A stretch of DNA of 64,000 nt from Cyprinodon diabolis (lineage: Eukaryota > Chordata > Actinopteri > Cyprinodontiformes > Cyprinodontidae): assembly GCA_030533445.1 (NCBI GenBank), contig JARPUW010000495.1, positions 124,001 through 188,000 on the forward strand, written 5' to 3'. Shown here piece after piece: positions 12,301 to 26,019 of this stretch. Each line of letters starts with the position of its first letter. The stretch's first letter is position 1. A program made the translations under genes and the position numbers. The notes below the pieces were generated by a model, which had not been told where the DNA came from, did not search any database, and saw only the letters and a program-made list of their open reading frames with translations.

Positions 12301-15300
12301 TTATCTCACTGTGAAAAGAGCGTTTTGGCCTCAACTTCTGATTTGAAGCTTGGAACCAAAAACATCTGCTCAAATCTACTTTATATTGTTAGTTTTCAGC
12401 TCTAGATGATTGCCAGAAAAGATAATGGCTGTATCATTAATGGTTTGTCTGTTACAACTCCAGAGGCCAAAATGACATTATCTCACTGTGAAAAGAGCGT
12501 TTTGGCCTCAACTTCTGTTTTGAAGCTTGGAACCAAAAACACCTGCTAAAATCTAATTTATATTGTTAGTTTTCAGCTCTAGATGATTGCCAGAAAAGAT
12601 CATGGCTGTATCATTAATGGTTTGTCTGTTACAACTCCAGAGGCCAAAATGGCATTATCTCACTGTGAAAAGAGCGTTTTGGCCTCAACTTCTGTTTTGA
12701 AGCTTGGAACCAAAAACACCTGCTAAAATCTAATTTATATTGTTAGTTTTCAGCTCTAGATGATTGCCAGAAAAGATCATGGCTGTATCATTAATGGTTT
12801 GTCTGTTACAACTCCAGAGGCCAAAATGGCATTATCTCACTGTGAAAAGAGCGTTTTGGCCTCAACTTCTGTTTTGAAGCTTGGAACCAAAAACACCTGC
12901 TAAAATCTAATTTATATTGTTAGTTTTCAGCTCTAGATGATTGCCAGAAAAGATCATGGCTGTATCATTAATGGTTTGTCTGTTACAACTCCAGAGGCCA
13001 AAATGGCATTATCTCAATGTGAAAAGAGCGTTTTGGCCTCAACTTCTGATTTGAAGCTTGGAACCAAAAACTTCTACTCAAATCTACTTTATATTGTTAG
13101 TTTTCAGCTCTAGATGATTGCCAGAAAAGATCATGGCTGTATCATTAATGGTTTGTCTGTTACAACTCCAGAGGCCAAAATGGCATTATCTCACTGTGAA
13201 AAGAGCGTTTTGGCCTCAACTTCTGTTTTGAAGCTTGGAACCAAAAACACCTGCTAAAATCTAATTTATATTGTTAGTTTTCAGCTCTAGATGATTGCCA
13301 GAAAAGGTCATGGCTGTATCATTAATGGTTTGTCTGTTACATCTCCAGAGGCCAAAATGGCATTATCTCACTGTGAAAAGAGCGTTTTGGCCTCAACTTC
13401 TGTTTTGAAGCTTGGAACCAAAAACATCTGCTCAAATCTACTTTATATTGTTAGTTTTCAGCTCTAGATGATTGCCAGAAAAGATCATGGCTGTATCATT
13501 AATGGTTTGTCTGTTACAACTCCAGAGGCCAAAATGGCATTATCTCACTGTGAAAAGAGCGTTTTGGCCTCAACTTCTGATTTGAAGCTTGGAACCAAAA
13601 ACACCTGCTCAAATCTACTTTATATTGTTATTTTTCAGCTCTAGATGATTGCCAGAAAAGATCATGGCTGTATCATTAATGGTTTGTCTGTTACAACTCC
13701 AGAGGCCAAAATGGCATTATCTCACTGTGAAAAGAGCGTTTTGGCCTCAACTTCTGTTTTGAAGCTTGGAACCAAAAACACCTGCTAAAATCTAATTTAT
13801 ATTGTTAGTTTTCAGCTCTAGATGATTGCCAGAAAAGGTCATGGCTGTATCATTAATGGTTTGTCTGTTACAACTCCAGAGGCCAAAATGGCATTATCTC
13901 ACTGTGAAAAGAGCGTTTTGGCCTCAACTTCTGATTTGAAGCTTGGAACCAAAAACACCTGCTCAAATCTACTTTATATTGTTATTTTTCAGCTCTAGAT
14001 GATTGCCAGAAAAGATCATGGCTGTATCATTAATGGTTTGTCTGTTACAACTCCAGAGGCCAAAATGGCATTATCTCACTGTGAAAAGAGCGTTTTGGCC
14101 TCAACTTCTGTTTTGAAGCTTGGAACCAAAAACATCTGCTCAAATCTACTTTATATTGTTAGTTTTCAGCTCTAGATGATTGCCAGAAAAGATCATGGCT
14201 GTATCATTAATGGTTTGTCTGTTACAACTCCAGAGGCCAAAATGGCATTATCTCACTGTGAAAAGAGCGTTTTGGCCTCAACTTCTGTTTTGAAGCTTGG
14301 AACCAAAAACATCTGCTCAAATCTACTTTTTATTGTTAGTTTTCAGCTCTAGATGATTGCCAGAAAAGATCATGGCTGTATCATTAATGGTTTGTCTGTT
14401 ACAACTCCAGAGGCCAAAATGGCATTATCTCACTGTGAAAAGAGCGTTTTGGCCTCAACTTCTGATTTGAAGCTTGGAACCAAAAACATCTGCTCAAATC
14501 TACTTTATATTGTTAGTTTTCAGCTCTAGATGATTGCCAGAAAAGATCATGGCTGTATCATTAATGGTTTGTCTGTTACAACTCCAGAGGCCAAAATGGC
14601 ATTATCTCACTGTGAAAAGAGCGTTTTGGCCTCAACTTCTGTTTTGAAGCTTGGAACCAAAAACACCTGCTAAAATCTAATTTATATTGTTAGTTTTCAG
14701 CTCTAGATGATTGCCAGAAAAGATCATGGCTGTATCATTAATGGTTTGTCTGTTACAACTCCAGAGGCCAAAATGGCATTATCTCACTGTGAAAAGAGCG
14801 TTTTGGCCTCAACTTCTGATTTGAAGCTTGGAACCAAAAACTTCTACTCAAATCTACTTTATATTGTTAGTTTTCAGCTCTAGATGATTGCCAGAAAAGA
14901 TCATGGCTGTATCATTAATGGTTTGTCTGTTACAACTCCAGAGGCCAAAATGGCATTATCTCACTTTGAAAAGAGCGTTTTGGCCTCAACTTCTGTTTTG
15001 AAGCTTGGAACCAAAAACACCTGCTAAAATCTAATTTATATTGTTAGTTTTCAGCTCTAGATGATTGCCAGAAAAGGTCATGGCTGTATCATTAATGGTT
15101 TGTCTGTTACAACTCCAGAGGCCAAAATGGCATTATCTCACTGTGAAAAGAGCGTTTTGGCCTCAACTTCTGTTTTGAAGCTTGGAACCAAAAACATCTG
15201 CTCAAATCTACTTTATATTGTTAGTTTTCAGCTCTAGATGATTGCCAGAAAAGATCATGGCTGTATCATTAATGGTTTGTCTGTTACAACTCCAGAGGCC

Positions 15301-16107
15301 AAAATGGCATTATCTCACTGTGAAAAGAGCGTTTTGGCCTCAACTTCTGATTTGAAGCTTGGAACCAAAAACACCTGCTCAAATCTACTTTATATTGTTA
15401 TTTTTCAGCTCTAGATGATTGCCAGAAAAGATCATGGCTGTATCATTAATGGTTTGTCTGTTACAACTCCAGAGGCCAAAATGGCATTATCTCACTGTGA
15501 AAAGAGCGTTTTGGCCTCAACTTCTGTTTTGAAGCTTGGAACCAAAAACACCTGCTAAAATCTAATTTATATTGTTAGTTTTCAGCTCTAGATGATTGCC
15601 AGAAAAGGTCATGGCTGTATCATTAATGGTTTGTCTGTTACAACTCCAGAGGCCAAAATGGCATTATCTCACTGTGAAAAGAGCGTTTTGGCCTCAACTT
15701 CTGATTTGAAGCTTGGAACCAAAAACACCTGCTCAAATCTACTTTATATTGTTATTTTTCAGCTCTAGATGATTGCCAGAAAAGATCATGGCTGTATCAT
15801 TAATGGTTTGTCTGTTACAACTCCAGAGGCCAAAATGGCATTATCTCACTGTGAAAAGAGCGTTTTGGCCTCAACTTCTGTTTTGAAGCTTGGAACCAAA
15901 AACATCTGCTCAAATCTACTTTATATTGTTAGTTTTCAGCTCTAGATGATTGCCAGAAAAGATCATGGCTGTATCATTATTGGTTTGTCTGTTACAACTC
16001 CAGAGGCCAAAATGGCATTATCTCACTGTGAAAAGAGCGTTTTGGCCTCAACTTCTGTTTTGAAGCTTGGAACCAAAAACATCTGCTCAAATCTACTTTT
16101 TATTGTT
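9382..16107 (+). repeat. 38-monomer HOR, copy 2 (6726 bp)
   Basis: Monomers 54-91, the tandem partner of 2833-9381. Monomers 54-88 (9382-15576) follow copy 1 monomers 17-51 in order. The end differs: copy 1 has R-V-I then ttattgg-I*, while copy 2 has R-D-P, T2-V-I, then ttattgg-I* (15931). Copy 2 is therefore one monomer longer. The extra R-D-P, T2-V-I pair resembles monomers 79-80 of the same copy, so a short internal exchange can explain it. The last monomer also serves as the first member of the following 7-monomer array. Confidence 0.92.
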
Positions 16108-19100
16108 AGTTTTCAGCTCTAGATGATTGCCAGAAAAGATCATGGCTGTATCATTAATGGTTTGTCTGTTACAACTCCAGAGGCCAAAATGGCATTATCT
16201 CACTGTGAAAAGAGCGTTTTGGCCTCAACTACTGTTTTGAAGCTTTGAACCAAAAACATCTGCTCAAATCTACTTTTTATTGTTAGTTTTCAGCTCTAGA
16301 TGATTGCCAGAAAAGATCATGGCTGTATCATTAATGGTTTGTCTGTTACAACTCCAGAGGCCAAAATGGCATTATCTCACTGTGAAAAGAGCGTTTTGGC
16401 CTCAACTTCTGTTTTGAAGCTTGGAACCAAAAACACCTGCTCAAATCTACTTTATATTGTTATTTTTCAGCTTTAGATGATTGCCAGAAAAGATCATGGC
16501 TGTATCATTAATGGTTTGTCTGTTACAACTCCAGAGGCCAAAATGGCATTATCTCACTGTGAAAAGAGCGTTTTGGCCTCGACTTCTGATTTGAAGCTTG
16601 GAACCAAAAACATCTGCTCAAATCTACTTTATATTGTTAGTTTTCAGCTCTAGATGATTGCCAGAAAAGATCATGGCTGTATCATAAATGGTTTGTCTGT
16701 TACAACTCCAGAGGCCAAAATGGCATTATCTCACTGTGAAAAGAGCGTTTTGGCCTCAACTTCTGTTTTAAAGCTTGGAACCAAAAACAACTGCTCAAAT
16801 CTACTTTATATTGTTAGTTTTCAGCTCTAGATGATTGCCAGAAAAGATCATGGCTGTATCATTAATGGTTTGTCTGCTACAACTCCAGAGGCCAAAATGG
16901 CATTATCTCACTGTGAAAAGAGCGTTTTGGCCTCAACTTCTGTTTTGAAGCTTGGAACCAAAAACATCTGCTCAAATCTACTTTATATTGTTAGTTTTCA
17001 GCTCTAGATGATTGCCAGAAAAGATCATGGCTGTATCATTAATGGTTTGTCTGTTACAACTCCAGAGGCCAAAATGACATTATCTCACTGTGAAAAGAGC
17101 GTTTTGGCCTCAACTTCTGTTTTGAAGCTTGGAACCAAAAACACCTGCTAAAATCTAATTTATATTGTTAGTTTTCAGCTCTAGATGATTGCCAGAAAAG
17201 ATCATGGCTGTATCATTAATGGTTTGTCTGTTACAACTCCAGAGGCCAAAATGGCATTATCTCACTGTGAAAAGAGCGTTTTGGCCTCAACTTCTGTTTT
17301 GAAGCTTGGAACCAAAAACATCTGCTCAAATCTACTTTTTATTGTTAGTTTTCAGCTCTAGATGATTGCCAGAAAAGATCATGGCTGTATCATTAATGGT
17401 TTGTCTGTTACAACTCCAGAGGCCAAAATGGCATTATCTCACTGTGAAAAGAGCGTTTTGGCCTCAACTACTGTTTTGAAGCTTGGAACCAAAAACATCT
17501 GCTCAAATCTACTTTTTATTGTTAGTTTTCAGCTCTAGATGATTGCCAGAAAAGATCATGGCTGTATCATTAATGGTTTGTCTGTTACAACTCCAGAGGC
17601 CAAAATGGCATTATCTCACTGTGAAAAGAGCGTTTTGGCCTCAACTTCTGTTTTGAAGCTTGGAACCAAAAACACCTGCTCAAATCTACTTTATATTGTT
17701 ATTTTTCAGCTTTAGATGATTGCCAGAAAAGATCATGGCTGTATCATTAATGGTTTGTCTGTTACAACTCCAGAGGCCAAAATGGCATTATCTCACTGTG
17801 AAAAGAGCGTTTTGGCCTCGACTTCTGATTTGAAGCTTGGAACCAAAAACATCTGCTCAAATCTACTTTATATTGTTAGTTTTCAGCTCTAGATGATTGC
17901 CAGAAAAGATCATGGCTGTATCATAAATGGTTTGTCTGTTACAACTCCAGAGGCCAAAATGGCATTATCTCACTGTGAAAAGAGCGTTTTGGCCTCAACT
18001 TCTGTTTTAAAGCTTGGAACCAAAAACAACTGCTCAAATCTACTTTATATTGTTAGTTTTCAGCTCTAGATGATTGCCAGAAAAGATCATGGCTGTATCA
18101 TTAATGGTTTGTCTGCTACAACTCCAGAGGCCAAAATGGCATTATCTCACTGTGAAAAGAGCGTTTTGGCCTCAACTTCTGTTTTGAAGCTTGGAACCAA
18201 AAACATCTGCTCAAATCTACTTTATATTGTTAGTTTTCAGCTCTAGATGATTGCCAGAAAAGATCATGGCTGTATCATTAATGGTTTGTCTGTTACAACT
18301 CCAGAGGCCAAAATGACATTATCTCACTGTGAAAAGAGCGTTTTGGCCTCAACTTCTGTTTTGAAGCTTGGAACCAAAAACACCTGCTAAAATCTAATTT
18401 ATATTGTTAGTTTTCAGCTCTAGATGATTGCCAGAAAAGATCATGGCTGTATCATTAATGGTTTGTCTGTTACAACTCCAGAGGCCAAAATGGCATTATC
18501 TCACTGTGAAAAGAGCGTTTTGGCCTCAACTTCTGTTTTGAAGCTTGGAACCAAAAACATCTGCTCAAATCTACTTTTTATTGTTAGTTTTCAGCTCTAG
18601 ATGATTGCCAGAAAAGATCATGGCTGTATCATTAATGGTTTGTCTGTTACAACTCCAGAGGCCAAAATGGCATTATCTCACTGTGAAAAGAGCGTTTTGG
18701 CCTCAACTACTGTTTTGAAGCTTGGAACCAAAAACATCTGCTCAAATCTACTTTTTATTGTTAGTTTTCAGCTCTAGATGATTGCCAGAAAAGATCATGG
18801 CTGTATCATTAATGGTTTGTCTGTGACAACTCCAGAGGCCAAAATGGCATTATCTCACTGTGAAAAGAGCGTTTTGGCCTCAACTTCTGTTTTGAAGCTT
18901 GGAACCAAAAACACCTGCTCAAATCTACTTTATATTGTTATTTTTCAGCTTTAGATGATTGCCAGAAAAGATCATGGCTGTATCATTAATGGTTTGTCTG
19001 TTACAACTCCAGAGGCCAAAATGGCATTATCTCACTGTGAAAAGAGCGTTTTGGCCTCGACTTCTGATTTGAAGCTTGGAACCAAAAACATCTGCTCAAA

Positions 19101-19647
19101 TCTACTTTATATTGTTAGTTTTCAGCTCTAGATGATTGCCAGAAAAGATCATGGCTGTATCATAAATGGTTTGTCTGTTACAACTCCAGAGGCCAAAATG
19201 GCATTATCTCACTGTGAAAAGAGCGTTTTGGCCTCAACTTCTGTTTTAAAGCTTGGAACCAAAAACATCTGCTCAAATCTACTTTATATTGTTAGTTTTC
19301 AGCTCTAGATGATTGCCAGAAAAGATCATGGCTGTATCATTAATGGTTTGTCTGCTACAACTCCAGAGGCCAAAATGGCATTATCTCACTGTGAAAAGAG
19401 CGTTTTGGCCTCAACTTCTGTTTTGAAGCTTGGAACCAAAAACATCTGCTCAAATCTACTTTATATTGTTAGTTTTCAGCTCTAGATGATTGCCAGAAAA
19501 GATCATGGCTGTATCATTAATGGTTTGTCTGTTACAACTCCAGAGGCCAAAATGACATTATCTCACTGTGAAAAGAGCGTTTTGGCCTCAACTTCTGTTT
19601 TGAAGCTTGGAACCAAAAACACCTGCTAAAATCTAATTTATATTGTT
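15931..19647 (+). repeat. 7-monomer HOR, three tandem copies (1239 bp each)
   Basis: Units start at 15931, 17170 and 18409. Each runs I*; A124-I*; P; T2 with T12 and ctcgac, D-I; k with a T132-to-A-type gttttaaag change; C62 (gctaca); A85 X. Copies 1 and 2 share an acaactg variant in the fifth monomer where copy 3 keeps acatctg. Copy 3 alone has gtgaca at 18825. Copy 1 alone has ttattgg and cttTgaacc (T at 16246). The order resembles monomers 28-34 and 65-71 with one monomer missing, so the unit probably arose by deletion and then amplification. T12 removes the XbaI site in monomers 94, 101 and 108. Confidence 0.93.
16993..17169 (+). repeat. Chimeric monomer 97 (junction of the 7-mer)
   Basis: This monomer has gatcatgg at 31-38, as in a D-I monomer, but A85 (atgaca) and an X tail, as in an n monomer. 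In the longer order at monomers 33-34 and 70-71 those are two neighbouring monomers: D-I, then n with gataatgg plus A85. The simplest reading is an exchange between monomer positions 34 and 85 that fused the two and removed one repeat length. The same chimera recurs at 18232-18408 and 19471-19647, so it predates amplification of the 7-mer. Confidence 0.75.
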
Positions 19648-22600
19648 AGTTTTCAGCTCTAGATGATTGCCAGAAAAGATCATGGCTGTATCATTAATGG
19701 TTTGTCTGTTACAACTCCAGAGGCCAAAATGGCATTATCTCACTGTGAAAAGAGCGTTTTGGCCTCAACTTCTGATTTGAAGCTTGGAACCAAAAACTTC
19801 TGCTCAAATCTGCTTTATATTGTTAGTTTTCAGCTCTAGATGATTGCCAGAAAAGATCATGGCTGTATCATTAATGGTTTGTCTGTTACAACTCCAGAGG
19901 CCAAAATGGCATTATCTCACTGTGAAAAGAGCGTTTTGGCCTCAACTTCTGTTTTGAAGCTTGGAACCAAAAACACCTGCTAAAATCTAATTTATATTGT
20001 TAGTTTTCAGCTCTAGATGATTGCCAGAAAAGATCATGGCTGTATCATTAATGGTTTGTCTGTTACAACTCCAGAGGCCAAAATGGCATTATCTCACTGT
20101 GAAAAGAGCGTTTTGGCCTCAACTTCTGTTTTGAAGCTTGGAACCAAAAACACCTGCTAAAATCTAATTTATATTGTTATTTTTCAGCTCTAGATGATTG
20201 CCAGAAAAGATCATGGCTGTATCATTAATGGTTTGTCTGTTACAACTCCAGAGGCCAAAATGGCATTATCTCACTGTGAAAAGAGCGTTTTGGCCTCAAC
20301 TTCTGATTTGAAGCTTGGAACCAAAAACTTCTGCTCAAATCTACTTTATATTGTTAGTTTTCAGCTCTAGATGATTGCCAGAAAAGATCATGGCTGTATC
20401 ATTAATGGTTTGTCTGTTACAACTCCAGAGGCCAAAATGGCATTATCTCACTGTGAAAAGAGCGTTTTGGCCTCAACTTCTGTTTTGAAGCTTGGAACCA
20501 AAAACACCTGCTAAAATCTAATTTATATTGTTAGTTTTCAGCTCTAGATGATTGCCAGAAAAGGTCATGGCTGTATCATTAATGGTTTGTCTGTTACAAC
20601 TCCAGAGGCCAAAATGGCATTATCTCACTGTGAAAAGAGCGTTTTGGCCTCAACTTCTGATTTGAAGCTTGGAACCAAAAACACCTGCTCAAATCTACTT
20701 TATATTGTTATTTTTCAGCTCTAGATGATTGCCAGAAAAGATCATGGCTGTATCATTAATGGTTTGTCTGTTACAACTCCAGAGGCCAAAATGGCATTAT
20801 CTCACTGTGAAAAGAGCGTTTTGGCCTCAACTTCTGTTTTGAAGCTTGGAACCAAAAACATCTGCTCAAATCTACTTTTTATTGTTAGTTTTCAGCTCTA
20901 GATGATTGCCAGAAAAGATCATGGCTGTATCATTAATGGTTTGTCTGTTACAACTCCAGAGGCCAAAATGGCATTATCTCACTGTGAAAAGAGCGTTTTG
21001 GCCTCAACTTCTGTTTTGAAGCTTGGAACCAAAAACACCTGCTCAAATCTACTTTATATTGTTATTTTTCAGCTCTAGATGATTGCCAGAAAAGATCATG
21101 GCTGTATCATTAATGGTTTGTCTGTTACAACTCCAGAGGCCAAAATGGCATTATCTCACTGTGAAAAGAGCGTTTTGGCCTCAACTTCTGATTTGAAGCT
21201 TGGAACCAAAAACATCTGCTCAAATCTACTTTATATTGTTACTTTTCAGCTCTAGATGATTGCCAGAAAAGATCATGGCTGTATCATATATGGTTTGTCT
21301 GTTACAACTCCAGAGGCCAAAATGGCATTATCTCACTGTGAAAAGAGCGTTTTGGCCTCAACTTCTGTTTTGAAGCTTGGAACCAAAAACATCTGCTCAA
21401 ATCTACTTTATATTGTTAGTTTTCAGTTCTAGATGATTGCCAGAAAAGATCATGGCTGTATCATTAATGGTTTGTCTGTTACAACTCCAGAGGCCAAAAT
21501 GGCATTATCTCACTGTGAAAAGAGCGTTTTGCCCTCAAATTCTGATTTGAAGCTTGGAACCAAAAACATCTGCTCAAATCTACTTTATATTGTTAGTTTT
21601 CAGCTCTAGATGATTGCCAGAAAAGATAATGGCTGTATCATTAATGGTTTGTCTGTTACAACTCCAGAGGCCAAAATGACATTATCTCACTGTGAAAAGA
21701 GCGTTTTGGCCTCAACTTCTGTTTTGAAGCTTGGAACCAAAAACACCTGCTAAAATCTAATTTATATTGTTAGTTTTCAGCTCTAGATGATTGCCAGAAA
21801 AGATCATGGCTGTATCATTAATGGTTTGTCTGTTACAACTCCAGAGGCCAAAATGGCATTATCTCACTGTGAAAAGAGCGCTTTGGCCTCAACTTCTGAT
21901 TTGAAGCTTGGAACCAAAAACATCTGCTCAAATCTACTTTATATTGTTAGTTTTCAGCTCTAGATGATTGCCAGAAAAGATCATGGCTGTATCATAAATG
22001 GTTTGTCTGTTACAACTCCAGAGGCCAAAATGGCATTATCTCACTGTGAAAAGAGCGTTTTGGCCTCAACTTCTGTTTTGAAGCTTGGAACCAAAAACAT
22101 CTGCTCAAATCTACTTTATATTGTTAGTTTTCAGTTCTAGATGATTGCCAGAAAAGATCATGGCTGTATCATTAATGGTTTGTCTGTTACAACTCCAGAG
22201 GCCAAAATGGCATTATCTCACTGTGAAAAGAGCGTTTTGCCCTCAAATTCTGATTTGAAGCTTGGAACCAAAAACATCTGCTCAAATCTACTTTATATTG
22301 TTAGTTTTCAGCTCTAGATGATTGCCAGAAAAGATAATGGCTGTATCATTAATGGTTTGTCTGTTACAACTCCAGAGGCCAAAATGACATTATCTCACTG
22401 TGAAAAGAGCGTTTTGGCCTCAACTTCTGTTTTGAAGCTTGGAACCAAAAACACCTGCTAAAATCTAATTTATATTGTTAGTTTTCAGCTCTAGATGATT
22501 GCCAGAAAAGATCATGGCTGTATCATTAATGGTTTGTCTGTTACAACTCCAGAGGCCAAAATGGCATTATCTCACTGTGAAAAGAGCGCTTTGGCCTCAA

Positions 22601-22833
22601 CTTCTGATTTGAAGCTTGGAACCAAAAACATCTGCTCAAATCTACTTTATATTGTTAGTTTTCAGCTCTAGATGATTGCCAGAAAAGATCATGGCTGTAT
22701 CATAAATGGTTTGTCTGTTACAACTCCAGAGGCCAAAATGGCATTATCTCACTGTGAAAAGAGCGTTTTGGCCTCAACTTCTGTTTTGAAGCTTGGAACC
22801 AAAAACATCTGCTCAAATCTACTTTATATTGTT
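19648..22833 (+). repeat. 18-monomer HOR, copy 1 (3186 bp)
   Basis: Monomers 112-129. The order is T151 with G165 (ctgcttta), X, X, T2 D with T151, X, R-D-P, T2 I*, P, T2 D-I, C2, gccctc/aaattc D-I with T10, n-X, C110 D-I, k, then the last four again. The first 14 monomers (19648-22125) recur 3186 bp later. Monomer 121 has a private catatatgg (21241-21417) where copy 2 has cataaatgg. Confidence 0.91.
21418..22833 (+). repeat. 4-monomer tandem duplication (708 bp x 2)
   Basis: Monomers 122-125 (21418-22125) and 126-129 (22126-22833) carry the same four variants in order: T10 (gttctag) with gccctcaaattc; n (gataatgg plus atgaca); C110 (gcgctttgg) D-I; k (cataaatgg). I saw no difference between the copies. 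The corresponding downstream run (monomers 140-143) is present once, so this is a local event within 18-mer copy 1. Confidence 0.9.
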
Positions 22834-25800
22834 AGTTTTCAGCTCTAGATGATTGCCAGAAAAGATCATGGCTGTATCATTAATGGTTTGTCTGCTACAA
22901 CTCCAGAGGCCAAAATGGCATTATCTCACTGTGAAAAGAGCGTTTTGGCCTCAACTTCTGATTTGAAGCTTGGAACCAAAAACTTCTGCTCAAATCTGCT
23001 TTATATTGTTAGTTTTCAGCTCTAGATGATTGCCAGAAAAGATCATGGCTGTATCATTAATGGTTTGTCTGTTACAACTCCAGAGGCCAAAATGGCATTA
23101 TCTCACTGTGAAAAGAGCGTTTTGGCCTCAACTTCTGTTTTGAAGCTTGGAACCAAAAACACCTGCTAAAATCTAATTTATATTGTTAGTTTTCAGCTCT
23201 AGATGATTGCCAGAAAAGATCATGGCTGTATCATTAATGGTTTGTCTGTTACAACTCCAGAGGCCAAAATGGCATTATCTCACTGTGAAAAGAGCGTTTT
23301 GGCCTCAACTTCTGTTTTGAAGCTTGGAACCAAAAACACCTGCTAAAATCTAATTTATATTGTTATTTTTCAGCTCTAGATGATTGCCAGAAAAGATCAT
23401 GGCTGTATCATTAATGGTTTGTCTGTTACAACTCCAGAGGCCAAAATGGCATTATCTCACTGTGAAAAGAGCGTTTTGGCCTCAACTTCTGATTTGAAGC
23501 TTGGAACCAAAAACTTCTGCTCAAATCTACTTTATATTGTTAGTTTTCAGCTCTAGATGATTGCCAGAAAAGATCATGGCTGTATCATTAATGGTTTGTC
23601 TGTTACAACTCCAGAGGCCAAAATGGCATTATCTCACTGTGAAAAGAGCGTTTTGGCCTCAACTTCTGTTTTGAAGCTTGGAACCAAAAACACCTGCTAA
23701 AATCTAATTTATATTGTTAGTTTTCAGCTCTAGATGATTGCCAGAAAAGGTCATGGCTGTATCATTAATGGTTTGTCTGTTACAACTCCAGAGGCCAAAA
23801 TGGCATTATCTCACTGTGAAAAGAGCGTTTTGGCCTCAACTTCTGATTTGAAGCTTGGAACCAAAAACACCTGCTCAAATCTACTTTATATTGTTATTTT
23901 TCAGCTCTAGATGATTGCCAGAAAAGATCATGGCTGTATCATTAATGGTTTGTCTGTTACAACTCCAGAGGCCAAAATGGCATTATCTCACTGTGAAAAG
24001 AGCGTTTTGGCCTCAACTTCTGTTTTGAAGCTTGGAACCAAAAACATCTGCTCAAATCTACTTTTTATTGTTAGTTTTCAGCTCTAGATGATTGCCAGAA
24101 AAGATCATGGCTGTATCATTAATGGTTTGTCTGTTACAACTCCAGAGGCCAAAATGGCATTATCTCACTGTGAAAAGAGCGTTTTGGCCTCAACTTCTGT
24201 TTTGAAGCTTGGAACCAAAAACACCTGCTCAAATCTACTTTATATTGTTATTTTTCAGCTCTAGATGATTGCCAGAAAAGATCATGGCTGTATCATTAAT
24301 GGTTTGTCTGTTACAACTCCAGAGGCCAAAATGGCATTATCTCACTGTGAAAAGAGCGTTTTGGCCTCAACTTCTGATTTGAAGCTTGGAACCAAAAACA
24401 TCTGCTCAAATCTACTTTATATTGTTACTTTTCAGCTCTAGATGATTGCCAGAAAAGATCATGGCTGTATCATAAATGGTTTGTCTGTTACAACTCCAGA
24501 GGCCAAAATGGCATTATCTCACTGTGAAAAGAGCGTTTTGGCCTCAACTTCTGTTTTGAAGCTTGGAACCAAAAACATCTGCTCAAATCTACTTTATATT
24601 GTTAGTTTTCAGTTCTAGATGATTGCCAGAAAAGATCATGGCTGTATCATTAATGGTTTGTCTGTTACAACTCCAGAGGCCAAAATGGCATTATCTCACT
24701 GTGAAAAGAGCGTTTTGCCCTCAAATTCTGATTTGAAGCTTGGAACCAAAAACATCTGCTCAAATCTACTTTATATTGTTAGTTTTCAGCTCTAGATGAT
24801 TGCCAGAAAAGATAATGGCTGTATCATTAATGGTTTGTCTGTTACAACTCCAGAGGCCAAAATGACATTATCTCACTGTGAAAAGAGCGTTTTGGCCTCA
24901 ACTTCTGTTTTGAAGCTTGGAACCAAAAACACCTGCTAAAATCTAATTTATATTGTTAGTTTTCAGCTCTAGATGATTGCCAGAAAAGATCATGGCTGTA
25001 TCATTAATGGTTTGTCTGTTACAACTCCAGAGGCCAAAATGGCATTATCTCACTGTGAAAAGAGCGCTTTGGCCTCAACTTCTGATTTGAAGCTTGGAAC
25101 CAAAAACATCTGCTCAAATCTACTTTATATTGTTAGTTTTCAGCTCTAGATGATTGCCAGAAAAGATCATGGCTGTATCATAAATGGTTTGTCTGTTACA
25201 ACTCCAGAGGCCAAAATGGCATTATCTCACTGTGAAAAGAGCGTTTTGGCCTCAACTTCTGTTTTGAAGCTTGGAACCAAAAACATCTGCTCAAATCTAC
25301 TTTATATTGTTAGTTTTCAGCTCTAGATGATTGCCAGAAAAGATCATGGCTGTATCATTAATGGTTTGTCTGCTACAACTCCAGAGGCCAAAATGGCATT
25401 ATCTCACTGTGAAAAGAGCGTTTTGGCCTCAACTTCTGTTTTGAAGCTTGGAACCAAAAACATCTGCTCAAATCTACTTTATATTGTTAGTTTTCAGCTC
25501 TAGATGATTGCCAGAAAAGATCATGGCTGTATCATTAATGGTTTGTCTGTTACAACTCCAGAGGCCAAAATGGCATTATCTCACTGTGAAAAGAGCGTTT
25601 TGGCCTCAACTTCTGATTTGAAGCTTGGAACCAAAAACATCTGCTCAAATCTACTTTATATTGTTAGTTTTCAGCTCTAGATGATTGCCAGAAAAGATCA
25701 TGGCTGTATCATTAATGGTTTGTCTGTTACAACTCCAGAGGCCAAAATGGCATTATCTCACTGTGAAAAGAGCGTTTTGGCCTCAACTTCTGATTTGAAG

Positions 25801-26019
25801 CTTGGAACCAAAAACTTCTACTCAAATCTACTTTATATTGTTAGTTTTCAGCTCTAGATGATTGCCAGAAAAGATCATGGCTGTATCATTAATGGTTTGT
25901 CTGTTACAACTCCAGAGGCCAAAATGGCATTATCTCACTGTGAAAAGAGCGTTTTGGCCTCAACTTCTGATTTGAAGCTTGGAACCAAAAACACCTGCTC
26001 AAATCTACTTTATATTGTT
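22834..26019 (+). repeat. 18-monomer HOR, partial copy 2, plus four following monomers
   Basis: Monomers 130-143 (22834-25311) follow monomers 112-125 in order. Monomers 144-147 are C62-I, D-I, F and D-P. The stretch 23365-26019 also matches 33100-35931 in order, with one extra C62 monomer there, which links this block to the 36/35-monomer HOR. The first monomer (22834-23010) is chimeric: C62 (gctaca) on the left, and D with T151 and G165 on the right, placing an exchange between positions 62 and 128. Confidence 0.88.
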
